DNA from: a virus
Strand: one strand, 5' to 3'
Virus record (IMG/VR): IMGVR_UViG_3300045051_000102
Span: 1 to 22,677 of that record
Length of the DNA stretch: 22,677 nucleotides
This document shows positions 7,583-13,629 of this stretch, piece after piece. Positions within the stretch are counted from its first letter, which is position 1; every line of letters starts with the position of its first letter. Below the pieces are notes generated by a model, which saw only the letters and a program-made list of their open reading frames with translations, did no database searches and was not told where the DNA came from. The translations under genes were made by a program, and so were the position numbers.

Positions 7583-7962
7583 GTAATCGTGCCAATGACG
7601 AAGTAGAAAGGATTGAAATGACACGAGATGAGATCTTGAATATGCCAGCAGGGTTTAAGATGGACATTCTTATTGCCGAAAAGGTGTTTGATTACCCCGA
7701 GGAAGTGATAAGAAACAACGGATTCAAGAAAGATGGCGACTGGATGGTTGGAACAATAAAGCCTTACAGCACAGACATCGCGGCGGCTTGGGAAGTGGTT
7801 GATAAAGCATACATAACTTCTTTGCGTAGGGTAGTAAACAACGAACCCGACACGCCCGCTTTGTGGCAGGCATTTATTTACGCAGACCCGAATTTGTCCG
7901 GCATTGCTTCAACCGCCCCGCTTGCCATTTGTCGCGCCGCGCTACTAGCAACACTGAAATAA
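7579..7962 (+). CDS. Phage ABA-sandwich domain protein
   Basis: 127 residues. The pattern MTRDEILNMPAGFKMDILIA, PYSTDIAAAWEVVDKAYI and a C-terminal PLAICRAALLATL is the signature I know from the small phage protein family annotated as Phage ABA sandwich domain (PF18066). The biochemical role of that family is not established to my knowledge. The gene overlaps its neighbour by ATGA and ends four bases before the head-morphogenesis gene. An internal ATG at 7618 (MTRDEI) is the alternative start and would begin exactly at the conserved part; the longer form is kept because of the ATGA coupling. Confidence 0.75.
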   Translation: MSNRANDEVERIEMTRDEILNMPAGFKMDILIAEKVFDYPEEVIRNNGFKKDGDWMVGTIKPYSTDIAAAWEVVDKAYITSLRRVVNNEPDTPALWQAFIYADPNLSGIASTAPLAICRAALLATLK

Positions 7963-7966
7963 CGCT

Positions 7967-8641
7967 ATGACCCTCCCTATCGACCTCCGTGTGAAAATCG
8001 CCCGCGCTGTCATTCGCGCTGTGCCCGCCGTTGTGCCGCATCTCTCTGAAGATGCAATCAAAGCAGCGGGTTATGACGGTATCCGCGCCGTGATGAGCGG
8101 CGCGATATTCGGCGCAGTGTTCGGCTACCTGGAAACAGGCGGATCAATTGCACCGTTTCTAAGCCGCATGGCAACGGCAGTCTCAAAAGCATACGTGCAA
8201 GCGGCTGACGTGGCTTATACCGAGGGCGGCGGAGAATTACCACTGGATGAGGAAACCGCCGCATGGGCACGGGAACAACTTGATGCGCAGCTGGCGTATA
8301 TAGATCAATTGTTCGAGGATCTGAAGGACTTGCGGAAGTCGGGCGATTTCGACGCCGGGGAAGTGGCAACGGCGCGGGCGGAAGGGTACGCAAGCGGGTT
8401 GGACGGCTTTTACAATGAGGCGGTTATGAGGGGGTCGAAAAACAAAATGCTGACGTGGCACCTTGGGAGCACGGAGAAGCATTGTAAAACATGCGCCAGT
8501 CTGGACGGCAAAAGCCATCGAATAAGCTGGTACATTGACAACGACTATATCCCCCGCAAAAACGGCTGTGCATTGGATTGCGGCGGATATAATTGCGATT
8601 GCACGCTGACCGACAAAGACGGAAATGAGTTTACAATATAG
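7967..8641 (+). CDS. MuF-like phage head morphogenesis / minor head protein
   Basis: 224 residues. The N-terminal half is helical (IARAVIRAVPAVVPHLSEDA, then a coil with EEDLKDLRKSG-like sequence). The C-terminal part, from about residue 165, carries the hallmark of gpF/SPP1-gp7-type domains: TEKHCKTCASLDGKSH, then IPRKNGCALDCGGYNCDCTL. The C-x-x-C and C-x-x-x-x-x-C-x-C cysteines suggest a zinc-binding knot. Proteins of this class are minor capsid components near the portal that assist head assembly or DNA ejection. In most HK97-like phages the gene is next to the portal; here six genes intervene. There is no clear SD before the ATG, and the upstream gene stops four bases earlier. Confidence 0.8.
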   Translation: MTLPIDLRVKIARAVIRAVPAVVPHLSEDAIKAAGYDGIRAVMSGAIFGAVFGYLETGGSIAPFLSRMATAVSKAYVQAADVAYTEGGGELPLDEETAAWAREQLDAQLAYIDQLFEDLKDLRKSGDFDAGEVATARAEGYASGLDGFYNEAVMRGSKNKMLTWHLGSTEKHCKTCASLDGKSHRISWYIDNDYIPRKNGCALDCGGYNCDCTLTDKDGNEFTI

Positions 8642-8644
8642 GCT

Positions 8645-8872
8645 ATGAAATTTACCTGCACTTGTTGTCACAAGGAAGCGAAATACAATATATTGCTATT
8701 TCGTGGAGAAAACGAGGACGGTTCGACTAGATGGTACATCCCTAATCAGTCAAGAAACGAAACCCCTGAACTACTAGAGGAGGTTTGGTTTTGCCCCTCT
8801 TGTATGAAAACAATTGAATCCAATTTCAGAGCGACGATTTTGTTTCTAAAATCAGCTAATGGTATTCTGTAA
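8645..8872 (+). CDS. Small zinc-ribbon-like protein
   Basis: 75 residues. An N-terminal CTCCH (from residue 5) and a central VWFCPSCMK pair of cysteines form two C-x-x-C-like knuckles separated by about 45 residues, consistent with a zinc ribbon. The remainder is short beta-like segments and a C-terminal helix. It begins 3 bases after the head-morphogenesis stop, with no clear SD. The role is unknown: zinc ribbons in phages can be DNA-, RNA- or protein-binding. Confidence 0.6.
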   Translation: MKFTCTCCHKEAKYNILLFRGENEDGSTRWYIPNQSRNETPELLEEVWFCPSCMKTIESNFRATILFLKSANGIL

Positions 8873-8885
8873 ATAGGAGAACGGC

Positions 8886-9089
8886 ATGAATATAGAGACT
8901 AAAGAAGTTGATATTTTGAGAGAAATAGCATATGCAGCCGAAAATTTCCAGCAAGTTAGTAGATACACATCCGGGGATTTTTCAAGAGTTTATGCCGCGC
9001 TGGAAAAATGGAAAAAATACAAAAACCAAGTTTCGAAAAGAGAATTAGGTGTTGAGTTACCCGCCGAACGGCTGGAAATCTTGGAATAA
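8886..9089 (+). CDS. Small helical hypothetical protein
   Basis: 67 residues, highly charged and predicted helical (TKEVDILREIAYAAENFQQV, then ALEKWKKYKNQVSKREL). AGGAGA at 8875-8880 is 5 bases upstream of the ATG. Its own stop overlaps the SD of the next gene, so it belongs to the same translational chain. It has no recognisable domain. It is more AT-rich than the flanking structural genes, which suggests an accessory origin. Confidence 0.6.
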   Translation: MNIETKEVDILREIAYAAENFQQVSRYTSGDFSRVYAALEKWKKYKNQVSKRELGVELPAERLEILE

Positions 9090-9099
9090 GGAGAATAAC

Positions 9100-9228
9100 A
9101 TGAACATAGACACCCTTTTATACGTTGCCGCTTTGGTCTGCTTACTGCTGGACGCGTTCGGCGTGGCAGCGAATGTCAAATGGTTCAGCCTCGCCGCGGC
9201 GTTTCTCGTGCTGTCGCTGTTGGTGTAG
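9100..9228 (+). CDS. 42-residue two-helix membrane peptide
   Basis: MNIDTLLYVAALVCLLLDAF followed by GVAANVKWFSLAAAFLVLSLLV. This gives two hydrophobic helices (about 6-20 and 29-42) with a short central turn containing Asn-Val-Lys. AAGGAG at 9088-9093 overlaps the upstream stop codon and lies 6 bases from the ATG, giving strong support. The frame through the same bases that would start at 9125 is a shadow in its first half. The topology is compatible with a small holin-like protein, but no lysis enzyme is nearby. Confidence 0.65.
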   Translation: MNIDTLLYVAALVCLLLDAFGVAANVKWFSLAAAFLVLSLLV

Positions 9229-9229
9229 T

Positions 9230-9358
9230 TTGACCATCATCCACCTCTGCCCCTCCGCTTGGCGGCTGTACGATTTGCGCCGGTGGTCTGCGCTGGATCG
9301 GCATCGGGCAGAGTGCCGGGAGTGTTGGAAGAAAGAAGGAGCAAATGATAGCCCGTAA
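9230..9358 (+). CDS. 42-residue Cys/His peptide, possible zinc knuckle
   Basis: Starting at a TTG one base after the upstream TAG, the frame reads MTIIHLCPSAWRLYDLRRWS then ALDRHRAECRECWKKEG. The spacing C-x(17)-H-x(3)-C-x(2)-C, with two further aromatic positions, looks like a small zinc-binding unit. No SD is evident, so expression would depend on termination-reinitiation after the membrane peptide. The stop overlaps the next gene by 14 bases. The start codon is a guess; the Cys/His pattern is directly visible. Confidence 0.42.
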   Translation: MTIIHLCPSAWRLYDLRRWSALDRHRAECRECWKKEGANDSP

Positions 9359-9554
9359 AGTTGTCATTGAAACACACAACAGGCGGTATATAGAGTTTGT
9401 TGGCGACCTAAAAACCATGCTCTATATAAAACAGGAATTAAAGAAGCCGAACAGTTTTCTTGTTATTGGCGACAATTACGGAGAAACAACGGTAACATCA
9501 GCCGAAGTAAAAAGGGTTGAGTATCAGTATTATGACGAAAGAATGAATTTGTAA
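9345..9554 (+). CDS. Small beta-rich hypothetical protein
   Basis: 69 residues, MIARKVVIETHNRRYIEFVG onward, alternating hydrophobic strands and ending with a tyrosine-rich tail (EYQYYDERMNL). AAGGAG at 9336-9341 lies 3 bases upstream of the ATG. It is the last of the run of tiny genes before a 220-base interval holding a promoter, RNA structure and terminator. I recognise no family. Confidence 0.55.
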   Translation: MIARKVVIETHNRRYIEFVGDLKTMLYIKQELKKPNSFLVIGDNYGETTVTSAEVKRVEYQYYDERMNL

Positions 9555-9566
9555 CCATTGTTACTC

Positions 9567-9594
9567 TTGACGATTAGAACAAAAAGACTATAAT
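9567..9594 (+). promoter_or_regulatory. Consensus sigma-70-like promoter
   Basis: -35 TTGACG (9567-9572, 5 of 6) and -10 TATAAT (9589-9594, 6 of 6) with a 16-bp spacer. The expected start is near 9601. It is the best promoter match on the + strand of the window, yet a strong terminator follows about 80 bases later. It therefore drives a short RNA unless termination is overcome. Confidence 0.75.
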
Positions 9595-9600
9595 CCACGC

Positions 9601-9734
9601 CAGCCAACTAAATACGTACGCACCAGCCATATACTCGGCTTTGCCGGGTCGCTGATGTAAGACATCTATGCTCTATCAAGGGCGATGTGAATTGCAGATT
9701 TATTTCTGCTTCTCACATCGCCCTTTTTGTTGTT
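9601..9734 (+). ncRNA. Putative structured small RNA or attenuated leader
   Basis: The interval between promoter 9567-9594 and the terminator ending near 9734 would give a transcript of about 130 bases. It holds no credible ORF. Visible structure: CCAGCCA twice (9600-9606 and 9623-9629), a CTCGGC-TTT-GCCGGG hairpin (9634-9648, one G-U pair), a GATGT-AAG-ACATC hairpin (9654-9666), then the large terminator hairpin. The ACATC at 9662-9666 could alternatively pair with GATGT at 9684-9688 in the terminator stem, a weak 5-bp antiterminator. The RNA may act in trans as a phage sRNA or in cis as a switch controlling the protease-capsid genes. Confidence 0.55.
9680..9734 (+). terminator. Strong intrinsic terminator upstream of protease/capsid genes
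   Basis: Perfect 11-bp stem GGGCGATGTGA (9680-9690) / TCACATCGCCC (9713-9723), an inner GCAGA/TCTGC stem in the loop, then TTTTTGTTGTT. All criteria of a Rho-independent terminator are met. It ends about 42 bases before the protease start. Confidence 0.88.
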
Positions 9735-9776
9735 AATTCCCAAGTTTGAAGCGGGACTACCCCGATGAGGCAAGCG

Positions 9777-10505
9777 ATGCCCGAAGTAACCGTCGCACAA
9801 ACCGAGAAAGGAACAGTCTACACAATCCAGCCCGCGAGGATGGCAGTCAAAGCTGTCGGAGATTGGGAACTGGATGTTCTGGCGATCCCGTTCGATAGCG
9901 TGGACGCCGACGGGCAATGGTTCGACGCCTCAACCGACATCATGGCGGACGCCTTCCAGACACCGCTGGCAGTTTACCAACACGGCGTAGAGCAAGGCGC
10001 AAAAGGTTTCCAGGGGAAACTGATCGTCGTTGGCAAGTCTGTCGCCGGGTCTCTGGCGAAGAAAGCTGACGGCTGGCACCTGCGGGTCGTTCTGGATAAG
10101 TCTGTCGCGCTGGCAAAAAACATCATGGACGCGGCATACAAAGGACTGGTTGCCGTTTCCAGTGGCTCTATTTCTCACCTTGCCCGGCTAGATGTGGGGG
10201 GGAAATTGATCCCCTACGACAAGGACCGCAAAGGACGGATCGCCGTCTGGCCGCTGGCGGAAGTCTCTTTGTGGGAAAAGGGCAACGGCAATTTCCAACC
10301 GGCAAACCGGCAGGCAATCGCCCTGCCGGTCATGAAAGCGATTTACAGGGATGCGGGTGTTCCCTTCCCTGACGTAAACAAGCCATCTAGTTTTACTAAC
10401 GGTTCCAGTGTCTATGCCTCAACTGAGGCGACGCGGGACGCGTGGAAAGCAGAGGTAACAAAAGCAAAAAAACACCTGGAAGCCCCAGGTAAGGATTTGA
10501 AATGA
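9777..10505 (+). CDS. Prohead maturation protease (HK97 family)
   Basis: 242 residues from the ATG at 9777, chosen because GAGG (9767-9770) sits 6 bases upstream; an in-frame ATG at 9765 would add four residues but has no SD. The family pattern is clear: early AIPFDSVDADGQWFDAST, then VYQHGVEQ with the likely catalytic His (about residue 69), then GLVAVSSGSISHLAR with the likely nucleophilic Ser (about 128-131), and RIAVWPLAEVSLWEKG. These herpesvirus-fold serine proteases cleave the scaffold (delta) domain of the capsid protein inside the prohead and then themselves. The gene overlaps the capsid gene by ATGA, as is typical. It lies just after a promoter-leader-terminator arrangement that may limit its transcription. 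Confidence 0.88.
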   Translation: MPEVTVAQTEKGTVYTIQPARMAVKAVGDWELDVLAIPFDSVDADGQWFDASTDIMADAFQTPLAVYQHGVEQGAKGFQGKLIVVGKSVAGSLAKKADGWHLRVVLDKSVALAKNIMDAAYKGLVAVSSGSISHLARLDVGGKLIPYDKDRKGRIAVWPLAEVSLWEKGNGNFQPANRQAIALPVMKAIYRDAGVPFPDVNKPSSFTNGSSVYASTEATRDAWKAEVTKAKKHLEAPGKDLK

Positions 10506-12064
10506 ACGAACTTGAAAAGAAACTTGCGGAAATCCGCAAAGCAATGAAAGCCCTCGTCGGCGTGGAAGATCCCACTGACGAGCAGGTGGAAAAACTGACC
10601 GGCTTGAACAAGGAAGCCGCAAAGCTCGAAGCGCAGATCGCCGCCGCGAAGCAACTGGACGAAGCCGAGAAAGAAGATGCTGCCCGGATCGAGCGCGAGA
10701 AGCGTGAAGCCGTGGAAGCGGCAGTCAAGGCGGAGCAAGCCAAGTCTCGCCGGCTGCAATTCTCGGAAGTCCCTTATCAGACGCAGTTTTCCGACACGAA
10801 CAAATACGACGAGCTGAGCGCAGGCGAAACCGCCCTCGTGATCGACATCCTGAACGCCAATGGTCGGCGTGTTTCCGGTGCAGCCTTCAAGGCGCTGACC
10901 CTCAAGATTGCCGAACTGAAAGATAACAACACCGACGAAAGCCGCAAGGGTGTCAACTACGTCAAAAACGCTTTCAAGGCGCACAATCCCGGTATCGACC
11001 TGGACCATGCCGCCGACGCAGTAAAGGCTGCGACTGACCCGATGTACTCGACCGGCGCAAACATTGGTACGGATTGGGTCGGCACGGCGTATTCAAACCA
11101 GATCTGGGAAGCCATCCGTGGGCAAAACGTGGTTGTTGATCGTGTTCCCTCGATCACCGTCCCCGATGGTTTTTCGTCCATCTATATCCCGCTGGAATCC
11201 AGCGACCCCACCTGGTACAAGGTGGCGGAAGCAACCACGGCAGATTCGACCCTCAAGGTTCCTGCCGCGACCATCACCGCTTCCCAGATGGCGACCGCCA
11301 ACAAGCAACTGACGCTCGGCAAATTGGGCGCACGTTCCATGTACACCGGGGAATTGACCGAAGATTCTCTGATCCCCTTCGCCCCCCAGCTCCGCCAACA
11401 GCTGACCGTTTCGGGCGGCAACACGCTCGAACACATCATGATCGACGGCGATACAGAAACATCCGCATCGAAGAACATCAACGCGATTGACACGACCCCG
11501 ACCGCTGGAACTGCTTACCTGTTCCTCAATGGTTTCCGCCAACTGGCATTGATCGCCAACACCGCCAACAGCCGCTCGGCTGGCGGCACGCTGTCTGAAG
11601 ACGATTACGTGGAAACACTGAAGCTCCTGGGCACGGCTGGACTGGCTGGTGCAGACCCCCGCGCCGTCGCGTTCATCGTGGATTACAACGTCCACTATGC
11701 CAATATGAAACTTACGTCCGTCAAGACCAAGGACGTGTTCAGCGCTGCGACACTTGAAAACGGTTTCGTCCGCCGGATGTTCGGCTATGAGGTTCTGCCC
11801 GCCTTCCAGATGCACAAGACATCTGCCAAGAGAATGGCGAATACCTCAGGCAAGATCGACGCCGACACAGATTCCAACAACACGACCGGCGCAATTCTGG
11901 CCGTCCGCTTTGACCAGTGGAAACAGGCTTTCAAACGCCGAATGACGCTTGAGACAACCCGCATTGCAAACGCTGATTCATGGGAGATCGTCGCCCTGGT
12001 TCGTTGGGGCATGGTCAACCGTGACGATGAGGCCAGCGCGATTTCATATAACGTCGGAGTTTAA
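10502..12064 (+). CDS. HK97-fold major capsid protein with N-terminal scaffold domain
   Basis: 520 residues. Residues 1-80 form a charged coiled coil (MNELEKKLAEIRKAMKALVG, then repeated EAEKEDAARIEREKREAVEA-type heptads), the expected delta scaffold that the upstream protease removes. From about 180 the capsid fold begins: AYSNQIWEAIRGQNVVVDRV, GFSSIYIPLESSDPTWYKVA, then the E-loop and P/A-domain stretch with KLGARSMYTGELTEDSLIPF. Toward the end come MFGYEVLPAFQMHK, AVRFDQWKQAFKRRMTLE and the C-terminal VALVRWGMVNRDDEASA. It polymerises into the icosahedral shell. The start overlaps the protease stop (ATGA). The length fits a protein that keeps its own scaffold instead of a separate scaffold gene. 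The tRNA-like RNA element begins 18 bases after the stop. Confidence 0.93.
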   Translation: MNELEKKLAEIRKAMKALVGVEDPTDEQVEKLTGLNKEAAKLEAQIAAAKQLDEAEKEDAARIEREKREAVEAAVKAEQAKSRRLQFSEVPYQTQFSDTNKYDELSAGETALVIDILNANGRRVSGAAFKALTLKIAELKDNNTDESRKGVNYVKNAFKAHNPGIDLDHAADAVKAATDPMYSTGANIGTDWVGTAYSNQIWEAIRGQNVVVDRVPSITVPDGFSSIYIPLESSDPTWYKVAEATTADSTLKVPAATITASQMATANKQLTLGKLGARSMYTGELTEDSLIPFAPQLRQQLTVSGGNTLEHIMIDGDTETSASKNINAIDTTPTAGTAYLFLNGFRQLALIANTANSRSAGGTLSEDDYVETLKLLGTAGLAGADPRAVAFIVDYNVHYANMKLTSVKTKDVFSAATLENGFVRRMFGYEVLPAFQMHKTSAKRMANTSGKIDADTDSNNTTGAILAVRFDQWKQAFKRRMTLETTRIANADSWEIVALVRWGMVNRDDEASAISYNVGV

Positions 12065-12081
12065 TACCGACGCTGTAGCAG

Positions 12082-12224
12082 TTCTCGTAAATTGAGCGTG
12101 GCGGAACTGGCATACGCAAGAGGCGACCCCAAAAGGGTTACGGCGAAAGCCTTAAGAGCGAACGTTAGCCAAGCCGAAAGGCAGGGGCTTGCAGGTTCAA
12201 ATCCTGCCGCTCAATTTACGAGAA
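12082..12224 (+). ncRNA. tRNA-Leu-like structured RNA on a perfect 17-bp stem
   Basis: TTCTCGTAAATTGAGCG (12082-12098) and its exact complement CGCTCAATTTACGAGAA (12208-12224) form a 17-bp stem. The inner 7 pairs (12092-12098 / 12208-12214) act as a tRNA acceptor stem. Next come T8-G9, a D-arm GCG-GAACTGGCATA-CGC (12101-12117) with A14, G18-G19 and A21 equivalents, as in bacterial tRNA-Leu, and at the 3' side a T-arm GCAGG-TTCAAAT-CCTGC (12191-12207). No 7-base anticodon loop is found. The 72 intervening bases hold small hairpins instead: GACCC-CAAAA-GGGTT (12125-12139), GGC-GAAA-GCC (12142-12151) and GCC-GAAA-GGC (12173-12182). The tRNA-like part is 123 bases, about 36 longer than a tRNA-Leu, and no CCA is encoded. 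It is probably not a decoding tRNA; it could be an RNase P or RNase III processing signal or a 3'-end protector of capsid mRNA. Confidence 0.7.
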
Positions 12225-12242
12225 ATCAATCCTGATACGAGA

Positions 12243-12269
12243 GCCTGATGAGTTGAAAAACTCGGAGGC
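12243..12269 (+). promoter_or_regulatory. Hairpin with internal loop before the first decoration-like gene
   Basis: GCCT (12243-12246) / AGGC (12266-12269) and GAGTT-GAAA-AACTC (12250-12263) stack with an asymmetric GAT/GG internal loop. The 3' strand contains a GGAGG (12264-12268) that would be sequestered. The nearer AAGGA (12272-12276), 9 bases before the ATG at 12286, stays free and is the likely ribosome binding site. Confidence 0.4.
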
Positions 12270-12285
12270 AAAAGGAAACTAGACA

Positions 12286-12699
12286 ATGGCAAACAATCAT
12301 TACCCCTATCTCGCCCGCGGCAACCAGCGCCAATTCACTGCTACGACCCGCACCACATTCAACATCGATAACGGCGCAGGCACGACCGCAGACGATGCAA
12401 GTGTGGGCCCGTTCCCCTTCGACTGCTGGATTACTGACGCCCGCGCAGTCTACACCGAAGCGACCGACACGACCGGCGCGGCTTCCGCCAATTTCAAAAC
12501 CGGCGTAGCTGCCGGCGGCGCAACACTTGTTGCTGCAACTGCCCTCGAAGCCCTCAAGTCCATCGGCGGATATACATCGGCGTCGCCCCTGGCGGTGCTT
12601 GTTCCCGCCAACACAACGATTTGGACCCGGCACACCGGCGTAGCCACAACGGAAGTCGGGCAGTATTTCGTGCAATACACCATCCTGCCCAAGCCTTAG
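12286..12699 (+). CDS. Beta-rich head decoration-like virion protein (copy 1)
   Basis: 137 residues, rich in Thr, Ala and Gly with alternating strand-forming segments (RQFTATTRTTFNIDNGAGTT, FPFDCWITDARAVYTEATDT, ASPLAVLVPANTTIWTR, VGQYFVQYTILPKP). Composition, size and position right after the major capsid gene suit a head decoration or stabilising protein; the assignment is contextual. AAGGA at 12272-12276 precedes the ATG. The first glycosyltransferase-like gene follows after 11 bases, and a second beta-rich protein lies about 0.9 kb downstream ahead of a paralogous enzyme. Confidence 0.55.
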   Translation: MANNHYPYLARGNQRQFTATTRTTFNIDNGAGTTADDASVGPFPFDCWITDARAVYTEATDTTGAASANFKTGVAAGGATLVAATALEALKSIGGYTSASPLAVLVPANTTIWTRHTGVATTEVGQYFVQYTILPKP

Positions 12700-12710
12700 A
12701 AAGTTAGTTC

Positions 12711-13370
12711 GTGGATCTGTCGCACTTTAAGAATTTACACGCGGGCGAAACCGCCCTGATCGTCGGCAACGGCCTGAACCTGCACCACACTCCGCCGCAT
12801 TGGTTCAAGTATCCAGCCTTCGGGATGAACACGATACACAAATGGATCGACTGGAACCCGACATATTACGTCGCCGTTGACCACCGGGTCTACCGGGAGT
12901 TTGGCGAGGAGATAAGCAGGAAGTACAAGTACATCCCTAAATTCGTCCTGTCGAACAAGCTGGACGAGTGGCAGGGTGACAACTTTGTGAGATTTCCGCA
13001 AAGCCTCAAGAGCGACATAAGGCTGGACGATCTGGAAAACGGTATCGCAGGCACAAACGTGATGCACTTCGCTATGCAGTTGGCGTATTACATGGGCTTT
13101 ACGACGCTGCTGATTATCGGGATGCAGCACAAACTAGACGCAGCGAAAGCTCACTTTTGGGGCACAGATGACGGAATAAGAAACCCCGCGCCGCTTCTGG
13201 AATGGTTCAGGATGTACAGGGAGATTGTCAAGGGAATGGCGGCGCGAGGCGTGGGGGTTCTGAATATTTCCGAGGATACGTATGTGCCAGATGAGGTGAT
13301 CCCGCGTGGAAATTGGAGAGACTATGAAAAAAGTAAGGTTCTTACAAGACTTTCAGGGTCGCGAGACTAA
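12711..13370 (+). CDS. DUF115/GT42-like putative glycosyltransferase, copy 1
   Basis: 219 residues with a GTG start. The start is supported by end-to-end alignment with the paralogue at 14008, whose ATG matches the same residue (MDLSHFKNLHAGETALIVGN versus MQLADFHNYHRGQTCLIVGV). Key elements: nucleotide-binding-like loop LIVGNGLNL (about 16-24), FGMNTIHKW, NPTYYVAVD, then GTNVMHFAMQLAYYMGFTTL and LIIGMQHK near 135, AHFWG, and a C-terminal VLNISEDTYVPDEVIPRGNW. The order G-x-G-x-x-L ... N ... G-T/S ... A ... G-F/Y ... G resembles DUF115 (MptE-like) and GT42 sialyltransferase folds. I infer sugar-nucleotide chemistry, perhaps modifying a virion or host surface; this is not proven. The SD is weak. 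The 3' end overlaps the next gene by 47 bases. Confidence 0.6.
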   Translation: MDLSHFKNLHAGETALIVGNGLNLHHTPPHWFKYPAFGMNTIHKWIDWNPTYYVAVDHRVYREFGEEISRKYKYIPKFVLSNKLDEWQGDNFVRFPQSLKSDIRLDDLENGIAGTNVMHFAMQLAYYMGFTTLLIIGMQHKLDAAKAHFWGTDDGIRNPAPLLEWFRMYREIVKGMAARGVGVLNISEDTYVPDEVIPRGNWRDYEKSKVLTRLSGSRD

Positions 13371-13629
13371 CGAAGTCTTTTACAAAAAAGGTCAAGAGGT
13401 GGAGTTACCCGACTCGCAAACTCAAATCCTGCTGGCTGATCGGCGCGTGGAATTGGTCGATTTTCCGCAGCCCCAAACGGCAAAGGAATTTCTTGAGCCG
13501 GTTGTATTCGAGAATGTGACCGATGTTGAAACCGAAACCGCCGACGTATTCAAGGATGGCGGCAGCGTGGAAGTGGTGGAACCTGCCAAGCCGCAGGCAG
13601 AGCCGAAACGCAAACGAGGCAAGAAATGA
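13324..13629 (+). CDS. Small SH3-like/KOW-like head-proximal protein with basic tail
   Basis: 101 residues from the ATG at 13324, preferred over a GTG at 13306 because GGAG (13315-13318) is 5 bases upstream. The N-terminus MKKVRFLQDFQ, then YKKGQEVELPDSQTQILLAD and RRVELVD is the small beta-barrel unit (K-V-x-x-L-x-D-x ... G-x-x-V-x-L-x-x-x-x-A-x-x-L) found in many phage genes beside capsid and connector genes. It is followed by an acidic Glu/Val stretch and a basic end (AEPKRKRGKK). It overlaps the glycosyltransferase gene before it and the decoration-like gene after it (ATGA). The function is unknown; the charged tail could bind DNA or capsid. Confidence 0.6.
   Translation: MKKVRFLQDFQGRETNEVFYKKGQEVELPDSQTQILLADRRVELVDFPQPQTAKEFLEPVVFENVTDVETETADVFKDGGSVEVVEPAKPQAEPKRKRGKK

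Noticed and set aside
9125-9229. First part of a + strand frame continuing to 9358
   Set aside because: Overlaps the SD-supported membrane peptide in another frame and reads as Cys/Trp/Arg shadow; only the part after the TTG at 9230 was retained.
10412-11815. Long minus-strand ORFs (198 and 240 aa) antisense to protease and capsid genes
   Set aside because: Fully covered by strongly supported + strand genes; composition is that of a shadow frame.
12092-12214. Functional decoding tRNA-Leu
   Set aside because: No 5-bp/7-base anticodon arm with T33 was found and the element is about 36 bases too long; kept as tRNA-like RNA instead.
12244-12281. Hammerhead ribozyme resemblance (CTGATGA followed later by GAAAC)
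   Set aside because: No GAAA directly after a valid stem II and no matching stem III or cleavage triplet; explained better as a simple hairpin.
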